Assembly: GCF_009193185.1 (NCBI RefSeq)
Contig: NZ_VUKF01000003.1
Coordinates: 1-64,000, forward strand
Source: Georgenia thermotolerans
GTDB lineage: Bacteria; Actinomycetota; Actinomycetes; Actinomycetales; Actinomycetaceae
Reading direction: 5' to 3'
Length of the DNA stretch: 64,000 nucleotides
Both the position numbers and the translations under genes were made by a program. Under the pieces are notes generated by a model. The model saw nothing but the letters and a program-made list of their open reading frames with translations, searched no databases and was not told the DNA's origin. Positions 53,869-62,711 of the stretch are shown in pieces (position 1 is the first letter of the stretch; every line of letters starts with the position of its first letter).

Positions 53869-54807
53869 ATGGCCAGCACGACCACCGCCGACATCAAGCC
53901 CCGCAAGGTCATCGTCACCATCGCCCCCACCGGCGGCATGGCGTCGAAGCAGCAGAACCCCCACCTGCCCACGCAGCCCGAGGAGATCGCCGACGACGTC
54001 GCCGCCTGCGTCGAGGCCGGCGCCTCCGTCGCGGCCATCCACGCCCGCCGGCCCGAGGACGACCTGGCCACCTGCAGCGCCGACGTCTACGCCGCGATCA
54101 ACGAGGCCGTGCGCGCGCGCACCGACGTCGTCATCAACATCTCCACCGGCGGCGGCGTCTCGGGGGACATGATCAAGGAGAACTCCGAGGGCCAGCTGCG
54201 GATCGACTTCACCGAGCGGCTGCGCGGCCTCGAGGCCCCCCACGTGGAGATGGCCACCTTCGACGCCGAGTCCTTCGTCATCACCGCCGGCGGGCGCGAG
54301 ATCGTCAACCTCACCACCCCGGCCCAGTGCGACGAGCTCGCGGCCCGGATGACCGAGCTGGGCATCAAGCCGGAGTGGGAGGTCATGAGCGTGGCTCACA
54401 TCCTCCAGGACCCCACCCGCCTCATCAACGCCGGGTTCGACACCCAGCCGTACTGGGTCAACGTCGTCCTCGGCCTGGACCGGTCCTTCCAGGGGGCGCT
54501 GCCCTACACCCCGCGGATCCTCCAGCAGATGGTCGACGAGCTGCCGGCAGGCGCGGAGCTGTGCGTCTCCGCCGTCGCGGCCAACCAGCTGCCCGCCATC
54601 ACCCACGCCGTCCTGCTCGGCGGCCACGTGCGCGTCGGCCTGGAGGACAACCTCTACTACCGGCGCGGCCAGCTGGCCACCAACGTCCAGCTCGTCGAGA
54701 GGGCGGTGCGCATCATCCGCGAGCTCGGCCACGAGGTCGCCACGCCCGAGGAGGCCCGGCAGATCCTCGGGCTCAAGAGCCTCGCGCCCGCGGCCTCCGC
54801 CAACTGA
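53869..54807 (+). CDS. Beta-keto acid cleavage enzyme (BKACE) family, variant metal site
   Basis: A 312-residue BKACE (DUF849) TIM barrel. Family members condense a beta-keto acid with acetyl-CoA to give acetoacetate and a new acyl-CoA, using zinc held by an HxH pair and a Glu. Recognisable here: NPHLPTQPEEIADDVAACVEAGA, ISTGGG, GHVRVGLEDNLYY. At the zinc motif the sequence is VAAIHARRPEDD, so Ala56 replaces the first His of HxHxRD while His58 is kept, and the following Asp is Arg. The enzyme may bind metal differently or catalyse another reaction. It starts 25 bases after hyuB and ends in a 21-bp repeat array. Confidence 0.85.
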   Translation: MASTTTADIKPRKVIVTIAPTGGMASKQQNPHLPTQPEEIADDVAACVEAGASVAAIHARRPEDDLATCSADVYAAINEAVRARTDVVINISTGGGVSGDMIKENSEGQLRIDFTERLRGLEAPHVEMATFDAESFVITAGGREIVNLTTPAQCDELAARMTELGIKPEWEVMSVAHILQDPTRLINAGFDTQPYWVNVVLGLDRSFQGALPYTPRILQQMVDELPAGAELCVSAVAANQLPAITHAVLLGGHVRVGLEDNLYYRRGQLATNVQLVERAVRIIRELGHEVATPEEARQILGLKSLAPAASAN

Positions 54808-54854
54808 CCCCTGGCCTCCGCCCACTGACCCACCGGCCTTCGCCCACCGACCCC
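54793..54854. repeat. Imperfect 21-22-bp tandem repeat spanning the BKACE stop
   Basis: Three units beginning GCCTCCGCC or GCCTTCGCC and containing AACTGACC, CACTGACC and CACCGACC start at 54793, 54814 and 54836. The first unit holds the stop codon, so the 3' end of the gene was duplicated into the intergenic gap. It resembles the opcA 3'-end repeat at 11264-11311. Confidence 0.7.
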
Positions 54855-54916
54855 TCTCTCCAGCGCGCCGGGCTTCGGCCCGGCACCTCCGCACCGCTGC
54901 GGACGAAAGGACTCCC

Positions 54917-55906
54917 ATGCGCCTGTCCCCCGCCGCCCTCGCCGGCGCCGCCGCCCTCCTGCTCGCCGCCTGCGCGTCGTCGGGCACGAACGCCCCGGCC
55001 GCGACGTCCCCGGCCGAGACGGCCTCCGGCGTGGCCGGGCAGCTTGCGACGGTCACCGTCGGCGTCATCCCCATCGTCGACACCGCGCCCATCCGGCTGG
55101 GCATCGAGGAGGGCATCTTCGCCGAGCACGGCCTCGAGCTGGAGCTGACCGACTCCGGCCAGGGCGGCGCGGCGACCATCCCCGGCGTGGTCAGCGGCCA
55201 GTTCCAGTTCGGCTTCTCCAACACCCCGGCACTCATCAGCGCCCACTCCCAGGGGCTCGACCTGCCGATCGTCGCCCCCGGCGCGGCATCGACCGGGGTG
55301 GCGGGGGAGGACACGGCCGCCATCGTCGTGCCCGCGGACAGCGACATCACCGACCCGGCCGCCCTCGCCGGCCGGACCGTCGCCGTCAACACGATGAAGA
55401 GCGTCGGCGACAGCACCGTGCGCGAGACGGTGGCCAAGGCCGGCGGGGATCCCGACGCGGTGAAGTTCGTCGAGATCGCCTTCCCCGACATGCTCGCCGC
55501 GCTGGCGGAGGGCCAGGTGGACGCCGCGTGGGTCGTCGAGCCCTTCTCGACCCTCGCGCAGGGCCAGGGCAACAACGTCCTCGCCTCCAACTACGTCGAG
55601 ACCAGCCCCACCCTGCTCATCGCCGCCTACTTCACCTCGGCCACGCTCATGAAGTCCGACCCCGACCTCGTCGAGCGGTTCTCCGCCGCGATGAGCGAGG
55701 CGCAGGCCTTCGCGCAGGAGCACCCGGACAGGGTCCGCGCCGTCCTCGGCAGCTACATGAAGATCGACCCGGCCGTCGCCGACAAGCTCGTGCTGCCGCG
55801 CTTCCCGGACACCGTCGACCGCAAGGACGTCGAGTTCCTCGTCGACTTCGCCCAGCGCCAGGGCATCACCGAGGACACGGTCGACCCCGCCGCCCTGCTG
55901 CCCTGA
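54917..55906 (+). CDS. NMT1/SsuA-like substrate-binding lipoprotein (orphan, second copy)
   Basis: A 329-residue lipoprotein: lipobox LLLAAC at residues 16-21, then VTVGVIPIVDTAPIRLGIEEGIFAEHGL, and FPDMLAALAEGQVDAAWVVEPFSTLAQG, parallel to the copy at 46082. It lies within the hyuAB-BKACE-CoA synthetase operon with AAAGGA upstream. No transporter subunits are adjacent. Two related orphan binding proteins in one regulon suggest shared use of a distant permease/ATPase, or different ligands such as substrate and intermediate. Confidence 0.9.
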   Translation: MRLSPAALAGAAALLLAACASSGTNAPAATSPAETASGVAGQLATVTVGVIPIVDTAPIRLGIEEGIFAEHGLELELTDSGQGGAATIPGVVSGQFQFGFSNTPALISAHSQGLDLPIVAPGAASTGVAGEDTAAIVVPADSDITDPAALAGRTVAVNTMKSVGDSTVRETVAKAGGDPDAVKFVEIAFPDMLAALAEGQVDAAWVVEPFSTLAQGQGNNVLASNYVETSPTLLIAAYFTSATLMKSDPDLVERFSAAMSEAQAFAQEHPDRVRAVLGSYMKIDPAVADKLVLPRFPDTVDRKDVEFLVDFAQRQGITEDTVDPAALLP

Positions 55907-55961
55907 CCGCCGCCCGCCCGCGACCCCGTCGCCGTCGGCGCACCCTGATCGGAGAGCCCAC

Positions 55962-58022
55962 ATGTCCGCACCCGCGACCACCGGGGCCGCCGTCGCCCCC
56001 ACCGCCCTGGATGCCCTCTTCGCGCCCTCCGGCGTCATGGTCGTCGGCGCCTCCGCGACGCCGGGCAAGCTCGGCGCCGTCATGGCCGAGTCCCTCGCCG
56101 GGTACGACTCGCCGCTGCACCTGGTGAACAGCCGGGGCGAGGGCATGCACCCCAGCGTCGGCGAGGCGCTGGCGGCCGGCGGCGGCGTCGACCTCGCCGT
56201 GCTGTGCGTGCCGGCCCCCGCCACGGCGCGGGCGCTGCGCGAGTGCGCCGAGGGCGGCGTGCGTGCCGCGCTCGTCTGTGCTGGCGGGTTCGCCGAGGCC
56301 GGCGGGGCGGGGAAGGAGCACCAGCGGGCGGTGGAGCAGGTGGTCCGCGAGACCGGCGTCCGGCTGCTCGGCCCGAACACCTCGGGCTTCTTCGTCCCGG
56401 GCCGACGGCTCCTGGCCAGCTTCGTACCGGGGGTCGCCCAGCTCGCCGCCGGGCCGGTGGCCGTCGTCGCGGCCAGCGGCGGCGTCAACCACGCGCTGGC
56501 CTTCCGGCTCCAACAGGCCGGCGTCGGCCTCAGCCTCGGCGTGGGGCTGGGCGCCGCGGTCGACGTCGGCGCCGCGGACGTGCTCGAGCACCTCATCACC
56601 GACGAGCAGACCCGCGTCGTCGCGCTCCACCTCGAGACAGTCCAGGACGGGCCCGCGCTGCTGTCGGCGGTCCGGCGGCTCTCGGCCGTCAAGCCGGTCG
56701 TCGCCCTGGTCGTGGGCCGCAGCGACGTCGCGGAGTTCGCCCGGTCGCACACCGGGGCGCTGGCCACCTCCTGGCGGACCACCCGGGCGGTGCTGCGGCA
56801 GGCCGGCGCGGTGCTCGTCGACGACGAGGACGGCCTGGTCGACGCCGTGGCGGGGCTGGCCGGGCGGCGCCTGGCGCCGTCACCCGCGCCCGGCGTCGCC
56901 GTCATCACCGGCCAGGCCGGTCCCGGCCTCCTGGTGGCGGACGCCCTGCAGAGCGCCGGCGTCACGCTGCCGCGTCTCACCCTGGCCACCCAGGCCGACA
57001 TCGCCGAGGTGCTGCCGCCGCTGACCTTCCAGGCCAACCCCGTCGACACCGGCCGCCCCGGGCCCGGCTTCGACCGGGTGGTGGCCGCCGTGGCGCACGA
57101 CCCCGCGGTGGACGCCGTGGCGATCTACGCGCTGACCGAGCCGGTGGTAGACCTGCCCGCCGCCGTGGCGGCATCGGGCGCAGCCGACAAGGTGCCGGTG
57201 CTGCTCGGCGTGGACGGCCCGCCCGCCGACGTCGCCGCAAAGCGCGCCGCCGCAGATGAGGCCGGGATCCCGCTGATCTCCGGGCCGACGGCGCTGGCCC
57301 GCGGCGTGGCCGCCCTGGTCGAGGACGCCACGGCACGCCACGCGCGCGCCCAGGAGGCGACCCCGGCGCGGCCGTGGCCCGGCCTGACGGGGCCGTGGGA
57401 CGAGGTGCGTGGCAAGGAGCTGCTCGAGGCGCTGGGGGTGCCCACCCCGCCACGGCGCCGGTGCCGCGATCGCGCCGAGGCGGTGGAAGCCCTCGACGCG
57501 CTCGGCGGGCCGGTGGCCGTCAAGCTGGTCGACGCGGCCGTGCTGCACAAGACCGAGGTCGGCGGCGTCCACCTAGGTGTCCGGAACACCGAGGAGATGG
57601 AGCGGGCACTCGACGCGCTCGAGGCGGCCGGTGCGCGCGAGGTCCTGGTCGAGGCCATGGCGGCCCCCGGGGTCGACCTCATCGTGGGGGCACGCCGCGA
57701 CCCGGTGTTCGGCCCCGTGCTGCTGCTGGGCCTGGGCGGCACGGCGGCCGAGGTCCTCGCCGACGTCGCCATCCGCACCGTCCCGCTGAGCGACCGCGCG
57801 GCCGCGGGCATGGTCGACGACCTGCAGGCCCGGCGGCTGCTGTTCGGGCACCGAGGAGGCCCGACGGTCGACCCGGAAGAGCTCGCGAGGGTGCTCACCG
57901 CCGTCGGCAACGTGCTGCTGGTCAACCCGGACGTCGCCGAGATCGAGGTCAACCCCCTGCGGCTCACCGCCGACGGGCTGGTGGCCCTCGACGCCGTCGT
58001 CATCACCCAGGAGCAGCCCTGA
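55962..58022 (+). CDS. ADP-forming acyl-CoA synthetase (acetate-CoA ligase family)
   Basis: A 686-residue fused alpha-beta synthetase. The N-terminal CoA-binding domain has VMVVGASATPGKLG; the succinyl-CoA-ligase-like domains carry the phospho-histidine His263 in RSHTGALATSW; the C-terminal ATP-grasp half has VAVKLVDAAVLHKTEVGGV and the VNPLRL end. It makes or uses an acyl-CoA with ATP/ADP and phosphate. As the last gene of the hyuAB operon it probably activates an acid product of ring cleavage, or recovers ATP from an acyl-CoA. It is often seen beside acyl-CoA or aromatic-acid catabolic genes. Confidence 0.92.
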   Translation: MSAPATTGAAVAPTALDALFAPSGVMVVGASATPGKLGAVMAESLAGYDSPLHLVNSRGEGMHPSVGEALAAGGGVDLAVLCVPAPATARALRECAEGGVRAALVCAGGFAEAGGAGKEHQRAVEQVVRETGVRLLGPNTSGFFVPGRRLLASFVPGVAQLAAGPVAVVAASGGVNHALAFRLQQAGVGLSLGVGLGAAVDVGAADVLEHLITDEQTRVVALHLETVQDGPALLSAVRRLSAVKPVVALVVGRSDVAEFARSHTGALATSWRTTRAVLRQAGAVLVDDEDGLVDAVAGLAGRRLAPSPAPGVAVITGQAGPGLLVADALQSAGVTLPRLTLATQADIAEVLPPLTFQANPVDTGRPGPGFDRVVAAVAHDPAVDAVAIYALTEPVVDLPAAVAASGAADKVPVLLGVDGPPADVAAKRAAADEAGIPLISGPTALARGVAALVEDATARHARAQEATPARPWPGLTGPWDEVRGKELLEALGVPTPPRRRCRDRAEAVEALDALGGPVAVKLVDAAVLHKTEVGGVHLGVRNTEEMERALDALEAAGAREVLVEAMAAPGVDLIVGARRDPVFGPVLLLGLGGTAAEVLADVAIRTVPLSDRAAAGMVDDLQARRLLFGHRGGPTVDPEELARVLTAVGNVLLVNPDVAEIEVNPLRLTADGLVALDAVVITQEQP

Positions 58023-58082
58023 CCCCGTTCGCGGGCATGCATGCAGGAGGTCCCGACCCTGGCGCCGCAGAACCTGGCCTTC

Positions 58083-58112
58083 TAGCATCGAGCAGGTGAG
58101 GGCACCACCTGC
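58083..58112 (+). promoter_or_regulatory. -10 element and 21-bp dyad before the fused flavoprotein
   Basis: TAGCAT (58083-58088) is followed by a perfect inverted repeat GCAGGTG-N7-CACCTGC (58092-58112) covering the expected transcription start. The ATG follows 21 bases later with no clear Shine-Dalgarno. An operator or a 5' RNA hairpin are both possible. Confidence 0.5.
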
Positions 58113-58133
58113 CCGACGACCCGACCGGCTGTC

Positions 58134-59798
58134 ATGAACAAGGCCCTGCTGGTCGCCGTCGACGACGACCCAGACCTGCTGCGCGACGTCGAGCGGGAGC
58201 TGGGCAACCGGTACGCGCGTGACTACGAGGTGCGCTGCCTGGGTTCGCCGGCCGAGGCGCTCGCCATCCTGGAGGCGCTCGCGGCCGCCGGTGAGGACGT
58301 CGCGCTCGTGCTCGCCCCCGAGACGCTGGCGGGCCAGCCCGGCACCCGGCTGCTGGCGGAGGTGCGCCGCCTGTTCCCCCAGGCCCAGCGGGTGCTGCTC
58401 ATCGGGTGGGGCCGGCTCGGCCACCGGGTCACCGGCGAGCTGATCCTCGAGGCGATCAGCACCGGCCAGATGGACCACTACGTCGTGCGACCGGCGCTGC
58501 CGCCGGACGAGCAGTTCCACCAGGCCATCTCCAGCTTCCTGCTCAGCTGGGCCGAGGCGCGCCACCGGGTCCCGTACACGACGGACGTCATCGGCGAGAC
58601 CTGGTCGGGCCGCGCCTACGAGCTGCGCGCGGTGCTGGAACGCTGCGCGATGCCCCACCGGTTCTTCCTGGCCAGCTCCCCGGAGGGGCGCGCCGTCCTG
58701 GGCAGCGTGGGCGCGCGGACCCGGCTGCCGGTCCTGGTGATGCCCGACGGGCGGGTGCTCGAGGACCCCAGCGACGTGGACATCGCGCGGACCTCCGGCA
58801 CCGTCGTCGGCCCCGAGGGCGACGAGTACGACCTCGTGATCGTCGGCTGCGGACCGGCCGGCCTCTCCGCCGGCGTCTACGGCGCCTCGGAGGGGCTGCG
58901 CACGCTGATCATCGACTCGGGCAGCATCGGCGGGCAGGCCACCTTCAGCTCCTCCATCCGCAACTACCTCGGCTTCCCCCGGGGCGTCAGCGGCGCGGAG
59001 CTGGCCCGCCGGGCCTACGAGCAGGCGTGGGTCTTCGGGGCGCGCTTCGCCTTCATGCACTCGGTCACCTCGCTGCGCCACGACGACGGCACCACCGTCC
59101 TGGACCTCGACACCGGCGGGGTGGCGGTCGGACGCGCCGTCGTGCTCGCCACGGGCGCCAGCTACCGCCGCCTGGGCGTCGCACCCCTCGAGGCGCTCCA
59201 GGGCGCCGGCGTCTTCTACGGCGCCGCCGCCACGGAGGCGCCGCTGGTGGCGGGGGAGGACGTCTACGTCGTCGGGGGCGCGAACTCCGCGGGGCAGGCC
59301 GCCCTGCACCTGGCCCGCTACGCCCGGCGCGTCACCCTCGTCGTGCGCGCCGCCACGCTCGCCGCCGGCATGTCGCACTACCTGGTCCGGCAGGTCGAGG
59401 CGGCACCGAACATCGTGGTCCGCACCGGGACCGAGGTGGTCGACGGCGGCGGCGACGGCTGGCTGGAGCACCTCGTGCTGCGCGACCGCGCGGACGGCGC
59501 GGAGGAGCGCGTCGCCGCCCACGACCTCTTCCTCATGATCGGGGCCCGCCCGCACACCGCCTGGCTGCCCGACGTGGTCGAGCGCGACCCGCTCGGCTTC
59601 GTCATGACCGGGCCGGACGTGAGCGCCGAGGCGAGCCGCACGCTCGGGCGCCCGCCGCTGGCGCTGGAGACCAGCGTCCCCGGGGTCCTGGCCGCCGGGG
59701 ACGTGCGGCACGGGTCGGCGAAACGCGTCGCCTCCGCCGTCGGCGAGGGCTCCATCGCGATCCGGCTGATCCACCGGCTGCTCGCAGCCGCCCCCTGA
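58134..59798 (+). CDS. Fused pseudo-receiver/thioredoxin-like/FAD-dependent reductase
   Basis: A 554-residue three-part protein. Residues 1-125 form a response-regulator-like domain (VAVDDDPDLLRDVERELG), but the phospho-acceptor position reads LVLAPETL, with Ala61 for Asp. Residues about 140-225 resemble a thioredoxin/glutaredoxin-like domain (RAYELRAVLERCAMPHRFFL, LPVLVMPDG). Residues about 230-554 are a thioredoxin-reductase-type flavoprotein (VIVGCGPAGLSAG, VYVVGGANSAGQAAL, GVLAAGDVR). The redox CxxC site reads GVFYGAAATEA, so both cysteines are missing. It should bind FAD and NAD(P)H but not reduce thioredoxin by the usual route. Related fused proteins are known only as uncharacterised FAD oxidoreductases. 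Confidence 0.85.
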   Translation: MNKALLVAVDDDPDLLRDVERELGNRYARDYEVRCLGSPAEALAILEALAAAGEDVALVLAPETLAGQPGTRLLAEVRRLFPQAQRVLLIGWGRLGHRVTGELILEAISTGQMDHYVVRPALPPDEQFHQAISSFLLSWAEARHRVPYTTDVIGETWSGRAYELRAVLERCAMPHRFFLASSPEGRAVLGSVGARTRLPVLVMPDGRVLEDPSDVDIARTSGTVVGPEGDEYDLVIVGCGPAGLSAGVYGASEGLRTLIIDSGSIGGQATFSSSIRNYLGFPRGVSGAELARRAYEQAWVFGARFAFMHSVTSLRHDDGTTVLDLDTGGVAVGRAVVLATGASYRRLGVAPLEALQGAGVFYGAAATEAPLVAGEDVYVVGGANSAGQAALHLARYARRVTLVVRAATLAAGMSHYLVRQVEAAPNIVVRTGTEVVDGGGDGWLEHLVLRDRADGAEERVAAHDLFLMIGARPHTAWLPDVVERDPLGFVMTGPDVSAEASRTLGRPPLALETSVPGVLAAGDVRHGSAKRVASAVGEGSIAIRLIHRLLAAAP

Positions 59799-59843
59799 GG
59801 AGGGCGGCGCGGCCGCGGCGGCGCGAGAACCCGCCCCGCGCAC

Positions 59844-60419
59844 TCAGCCCGTGTGCCGCCCGGTGAGCTTGTCGCGCAGCCGGTCGACCAGCCCGACGCC
59901 GGGGCCCAGGGTCTTGTGGAACAGCTCGGAGTGCGGCGCGCTCGGGTGCGGGCGGGTGGGGGCCAGCTTCTTGGCGGTCTCGACCTTCTCGCCGAGCTCG
60001 ACGAGCTTCTCCCGGGGGATGTTCGCGCGCAGCTTGGGGAACTGCTCGGTCTCCTCGTCGCCGGCGTGGTGGCGCAGCTGCGCCTCGAGCTCGCGCACCA
60101 GCTCCATGAACCGCGAGTCCGAGGCGGACACGTCCTCCATCCGCTTCATGACCTGGACGATCTCGTCGTGCTCCTTCTTGTCGTGCTCGACCTCCTCCTT
60201 GCCGTTGGGCAGGTGCTCCTCCATGACGGGGTAGACGTACATCTCCTCGGCGACGGCGTGGCGCATCACCTCCGCGATCACGGTGTCGGCCAGGTCCCGA
60301 CGCTGTGTCTCGTCGGCGGTGCCCTCGATCTGCCCGAGGAGCGCGAGCATGTCCTTGTGGTCGGCGGTGAGGATGTCGACGACGTCGGTGCTCTGCGCAC
60401 CGCTGGCGGTCTCGGTCAC
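59844..60419 (-). CDS. Hemerythrin-domain protein
   Basis: A 191-residue protein with a four-helix hemerythrin HHE domain (di-iron, oxygen or NO sensing or storage). The ligands are visible in ADHKDML, RHAVAEEMYVYP, HDEIVQ and RHHAGDEETEQFP. The C-terminal 45 residues form a basic Pro/His-containing tail. GTG at 60419 has GGAGG seven bases upstream. It converges with the flavoprotein gene; in actinomycetes such proteins are often linked to oxidative or nitrosative stress. The region upstream has a 33-bp perfect duplication. Confidence 0.88.
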   Translation of the reverse strand: MTETASGAQSTDVVDILTADHKDMLALLGQIEGTADETQRRDLADTVIAEVMRHAVAEEMYVYPVMEEHLPNGKEEVEHDKKEHDEIVQVMKRMEDVSASDSRFMELVRELEAQLRHHAGDEETEQFPKLRANIPREKLVELGEKVETAKKLAPTRPHPSAPHSELFHKTLGPGVGLVDRLRDKLTGRHTG

Positions 60420-60466
60420 GGTCCTGCCTCCTGTGCGTCGTTGCCGTGCGGGGTCTTCCGAGGGTA

Positions 60467-60532
60467 GGCAACGGCACCCGGCCCGGCACGTCCTGCCACG
60501 GCAACGGCACCCGGCCCGGCACGTCCTGCCAC
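60467..60532. repeat. Perfect 33-bp tandem duplication
   Basis: Two identical 33-base units (60467-60499 and 60500-60532), starting GGCAACGGCACC and ending GTCCTGCCAC, followed by GGCAAG as the start of a third. They lie between the response-regulator stop (60554) and the hemerythrin start (60419), in the hemerythrin upstream region, so copy number might alter its promoter. Confidence 0.9.
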
Positions 60533-60553
60533 GGCAAGCCCTATCGGGCTGGA

Positions 60554-61216
60554 TCAGGACGGGGCACCGGCGGCGGCGCCGTCGCGCAGCCACGCCAGCA
60601 CCGCCAGGACCCGCCGGTGGTCGTCGTCCGACGGCGGCAGGTCGAGCTTGTCGAAGATCGAGGAGATGTGCTTCTCCACCGCCTTGGGCGTGACCACCAG
60701 GGCCCGGGCGATCGCGGCGTTCGTCCGGCCCTCCGCCACCAGGCCGAGCACCTCGCGCTCGCGGTCGGTCAGGCGCTCGACCGGCCGGGCCCGCCGGGCG
60801 GTGAGCAGCTGGGCCACCACCGTCGGGTCGAGCACCGTGCCGCCGGCGACGAGCCGCTCGAGCGCGTCGCTCAGCTCCTCCAGCGCGGCCACCCGGTCCT
60901 TGAGCAGGTACCCCACCCCGCCGCCGGTGGCCAGCAGGTCGCCCGCGTAGGACTCCTCGACGTACTGGGACAGCACCAGGATCGCAGTGCCCGGCGCCCG
61001 GTCGCGGATCTCCAGCGCCGCGCGCAGCCCCTCGTCGGTGAACGACGGCGGCATCCGGACGTCGACGACGGCCACCTCGGGCCGCTCCCGCACCACCGCC
61101 TCGACCAGCTGGACGCCGTCGCCCACCGCGGCGACGACGGCGCAGCCCGCCTCCTCGAGCAACCGCACGAGTCCCTCGCGGAGCAGGAGGGAGTCCTCGG
61201 CCAGGGCGACGCGCAC
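60554..61216 (-). CDS. NarL/LuxR-family response regulator
   Basis: A 220-residue two-component regulator. Receiver domain: [12 protein letters not shown], phospho-acceptor Asp52 in VVDVRMPP, Lys in YLLKD. The C-terminal LuxR-type HTH is [43 protein letters not shown] (split at AEGRTN). It is partner of the histidine kinase just upstream. GTG start at 61216; no better start is in frame. A 28-base hairpin separates it from the kinase gene. Targets unknown. Confidence 0.93.
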   Translation of the reverse strand: MRVALAEDSLLLREGLVRLLEEAGCAVVAAVGDGVQLVEAVVRERPEVAVVDVRMPPSFTDEGLRAALEIRDRAPGTAILVLSQYVEESYAGDLLATGGGVGYLLKDRVAALEELSDALERLVAGGTVLDPTVVAQLLTARRARPVERLTDREREVLGLVAEGRTNAAIARALVVTPKAVEKHISSIFDKLDLPPSDDDHRRVLAVLAWLRDGAAAGAPS

Positions 61217-61286
61217 GTCCCGGACTCTACGGGACCGGCGCCGTCCCGCCGGTGAGGCGGACGCGGCGTCGGCGGCGCAGGACGGC

Positions 61287-61314
61287 GCTGCCGGGCCGTC
61301 ACAGGCCCGGCAGC
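61287..61314 (-). terminator. Hairpin between kinase and response regulator
   Basis: A perfect 11-bp stem GCTGCCGGGCC/GGCCCGGCAGC with a six-base loop, 16 bases after the kinase stop and 71 bases before the regulator start. It may act as a partial terminator that sets the ratio of kinase to regulator, or the regulator may have its own promoter. Confidence 0.6.
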
Positions 61315-61329
61315 AAACATGCGCGGCGA

Positions 61330-62625
61330 CTACGGGATGACCGCGGTCAGGGTCGTGCCATCCCCCTCGGGGCTGTCGACCTCCAGCCGGCCGTCCACCC
61401 CGGCGAGCCGGTCGGCGAGGCCCTGGAGCCCGTGGCCCTTGCCCAGGCTGGCGCCCCCGCGGCCGTCGTCGCGCACGACCACCCGCAGGGCGCCGTCGGC
61501 CTCCTCCGCCACCCACACCCCGACGCGGGAGGCGCCGCTGTGCTTGGCGGCGTTGGTCAGCGCCTCGGTGACGACGAAGTACGCGGCGGACTCGCGCGCC
61601 GGGGCCAGGCGCCGCTCGGGCTCGAGGGCGACGTCGAGCCAGACCGGGATGGGGCTGTGCCCGGCGGCGGAGGCCACGGCCGCGGCCAGGCCCCGGTCGG
61701 TGAGGACCGGCGGGGCGATGCCGCGGGAGAGGGCGCGCAGCTCGGACAGGCTCTCCTGCACGTGGGTCACCGCCTCGTCCAGCAGGCGCCGGGCGGCCGG
61801 GGAGTCGTCCTCGGCGAGGCGGCGCTGGGCGGCCTGGAGGTCCATGGAGAGGCGGACCAGCCGCTGCTGCGGGCCGTCGTGGATGTCGCGCTCGATGCGC
61901 CGCAGGGTCTCCGCCTCGGCGTCGACGACGGCGGCGCGGCTGGCGGTGAGGGTCTCCACCCGCTCGCGCAGCTGCCGCTCGCTCGTCGCCCCCAGCGTGA
62001 CCCGGGCCAGCCCCCGGTGCACCACGACCAGCGCGTGGGTCACGGCCGGCGCGGAGAGGAGGAAGACGACGCCCACCGCGGTGGTGACGACGACGTCGGC
62101 GACCGGGCCGTCGAACCCGAGCAGCCAGGCCAGGCCGTAGCGGTCCGCCGAGCGCAGGAACGGCTCGTACAGGACGTAGAGCGGGCCGCCGATGCCGATC
62201 GCCCACCAGGTGATCGTGAGGATGAAGGTGGTCAGGGCCACCGGGAAGTCGAGGAGCAGGTAGAGCAGGTCGAGCCAGCGCTGGCCGTCGCGGAGCTTGG
62301 CGAGCACGCGGCGCCAGAACCGGGGCTCGGGCGGCGTGTACGGGCGCGGCCGTGGGATCGGCTGGCCGACGGCGGCGAGGCGGCGGCCCTCCAGGTCGCC
62401 CAGGCCGCCCGCGGCGCTCAGCGTCAGCGCCATGACGGGTAGGCCGAGCAGGGTGACCAGGAGTCCGGCGCTGAGGCTGATGCCCGCGACGAAGACGACG
62501 AAGCCGACGATGGCCAGCGGCAGGCCGGCGAGGAGGTAGACGGCCTCGCGGCCGGCGCGGCGGAGGAGGCCCGAGAGCCCGATGCTGGAGGGCACGGGCG
62601 GGACGGTAGCAGTGGTTGCGCTCAT
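61330..62625 (-). CDS. NarL-type sensor histidine kinase (HisKA_3)
   Basis: A 431-residue membrane histidine kinase. The N-terminal half has about four hydrophobic segments in a DUF1707-less sensor fold of the type seen in actinobacterial cell-envelope kinases ([58 protein letters not shown]). The dimerisation box [16 protein letters not shown] gives phospho-His249; the ATPase domain has [14 protein letters not shown] (N box), RDDGRGG (G1) and [11 protein letters not shown] (G2). Signal unknown. Confidence 0.93.
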   Translation of the reverse strand: MSATTATVPPVPSSIGLSGLLRRAGREAVYLLAGLPLAIVGFVVFVAGISLSAGLLVTLLGLPVMALTLSAAGGLGDLEGRRLAAVGQPIPRPRPYTPPEPRFWRRVLAKLRDGQRWLDLLYLLLDFPVALTTFILTITWWAIGIGGPLYVLYEPFLRSADRYGLAWLLGFDGPVADVVVTTAVGVVFLLSAPAVTHALVVVHRGLARVTLGATSERQLRERVETLTASRAAVVDAEAETLRRIERDIHDGPQQRLVRLSMDLQAAQRRLAEDDSPAARRLLDEAVTHVQESLSELRALSRGIAPPVLTDRGLAAAVASAAGHSPIPVWLDVALEPERRLAPARESAAYFVVTEALTNAAKHSGASRVGVWVAEEADGALRVVVRDDGRGGASLGKGHGLQGLADRLAGVDGRLEVDSPEGDGTTLTAVIP

Positions 62626-62711
62626 GTCCTCGAGCCTTCCGGGCGCCGCCGTCCGCCACCAGGGAGCCTGCACGCCAGCTGGGGGTAGGGCTGACCCCAC
62701 CTCACGCGTGC

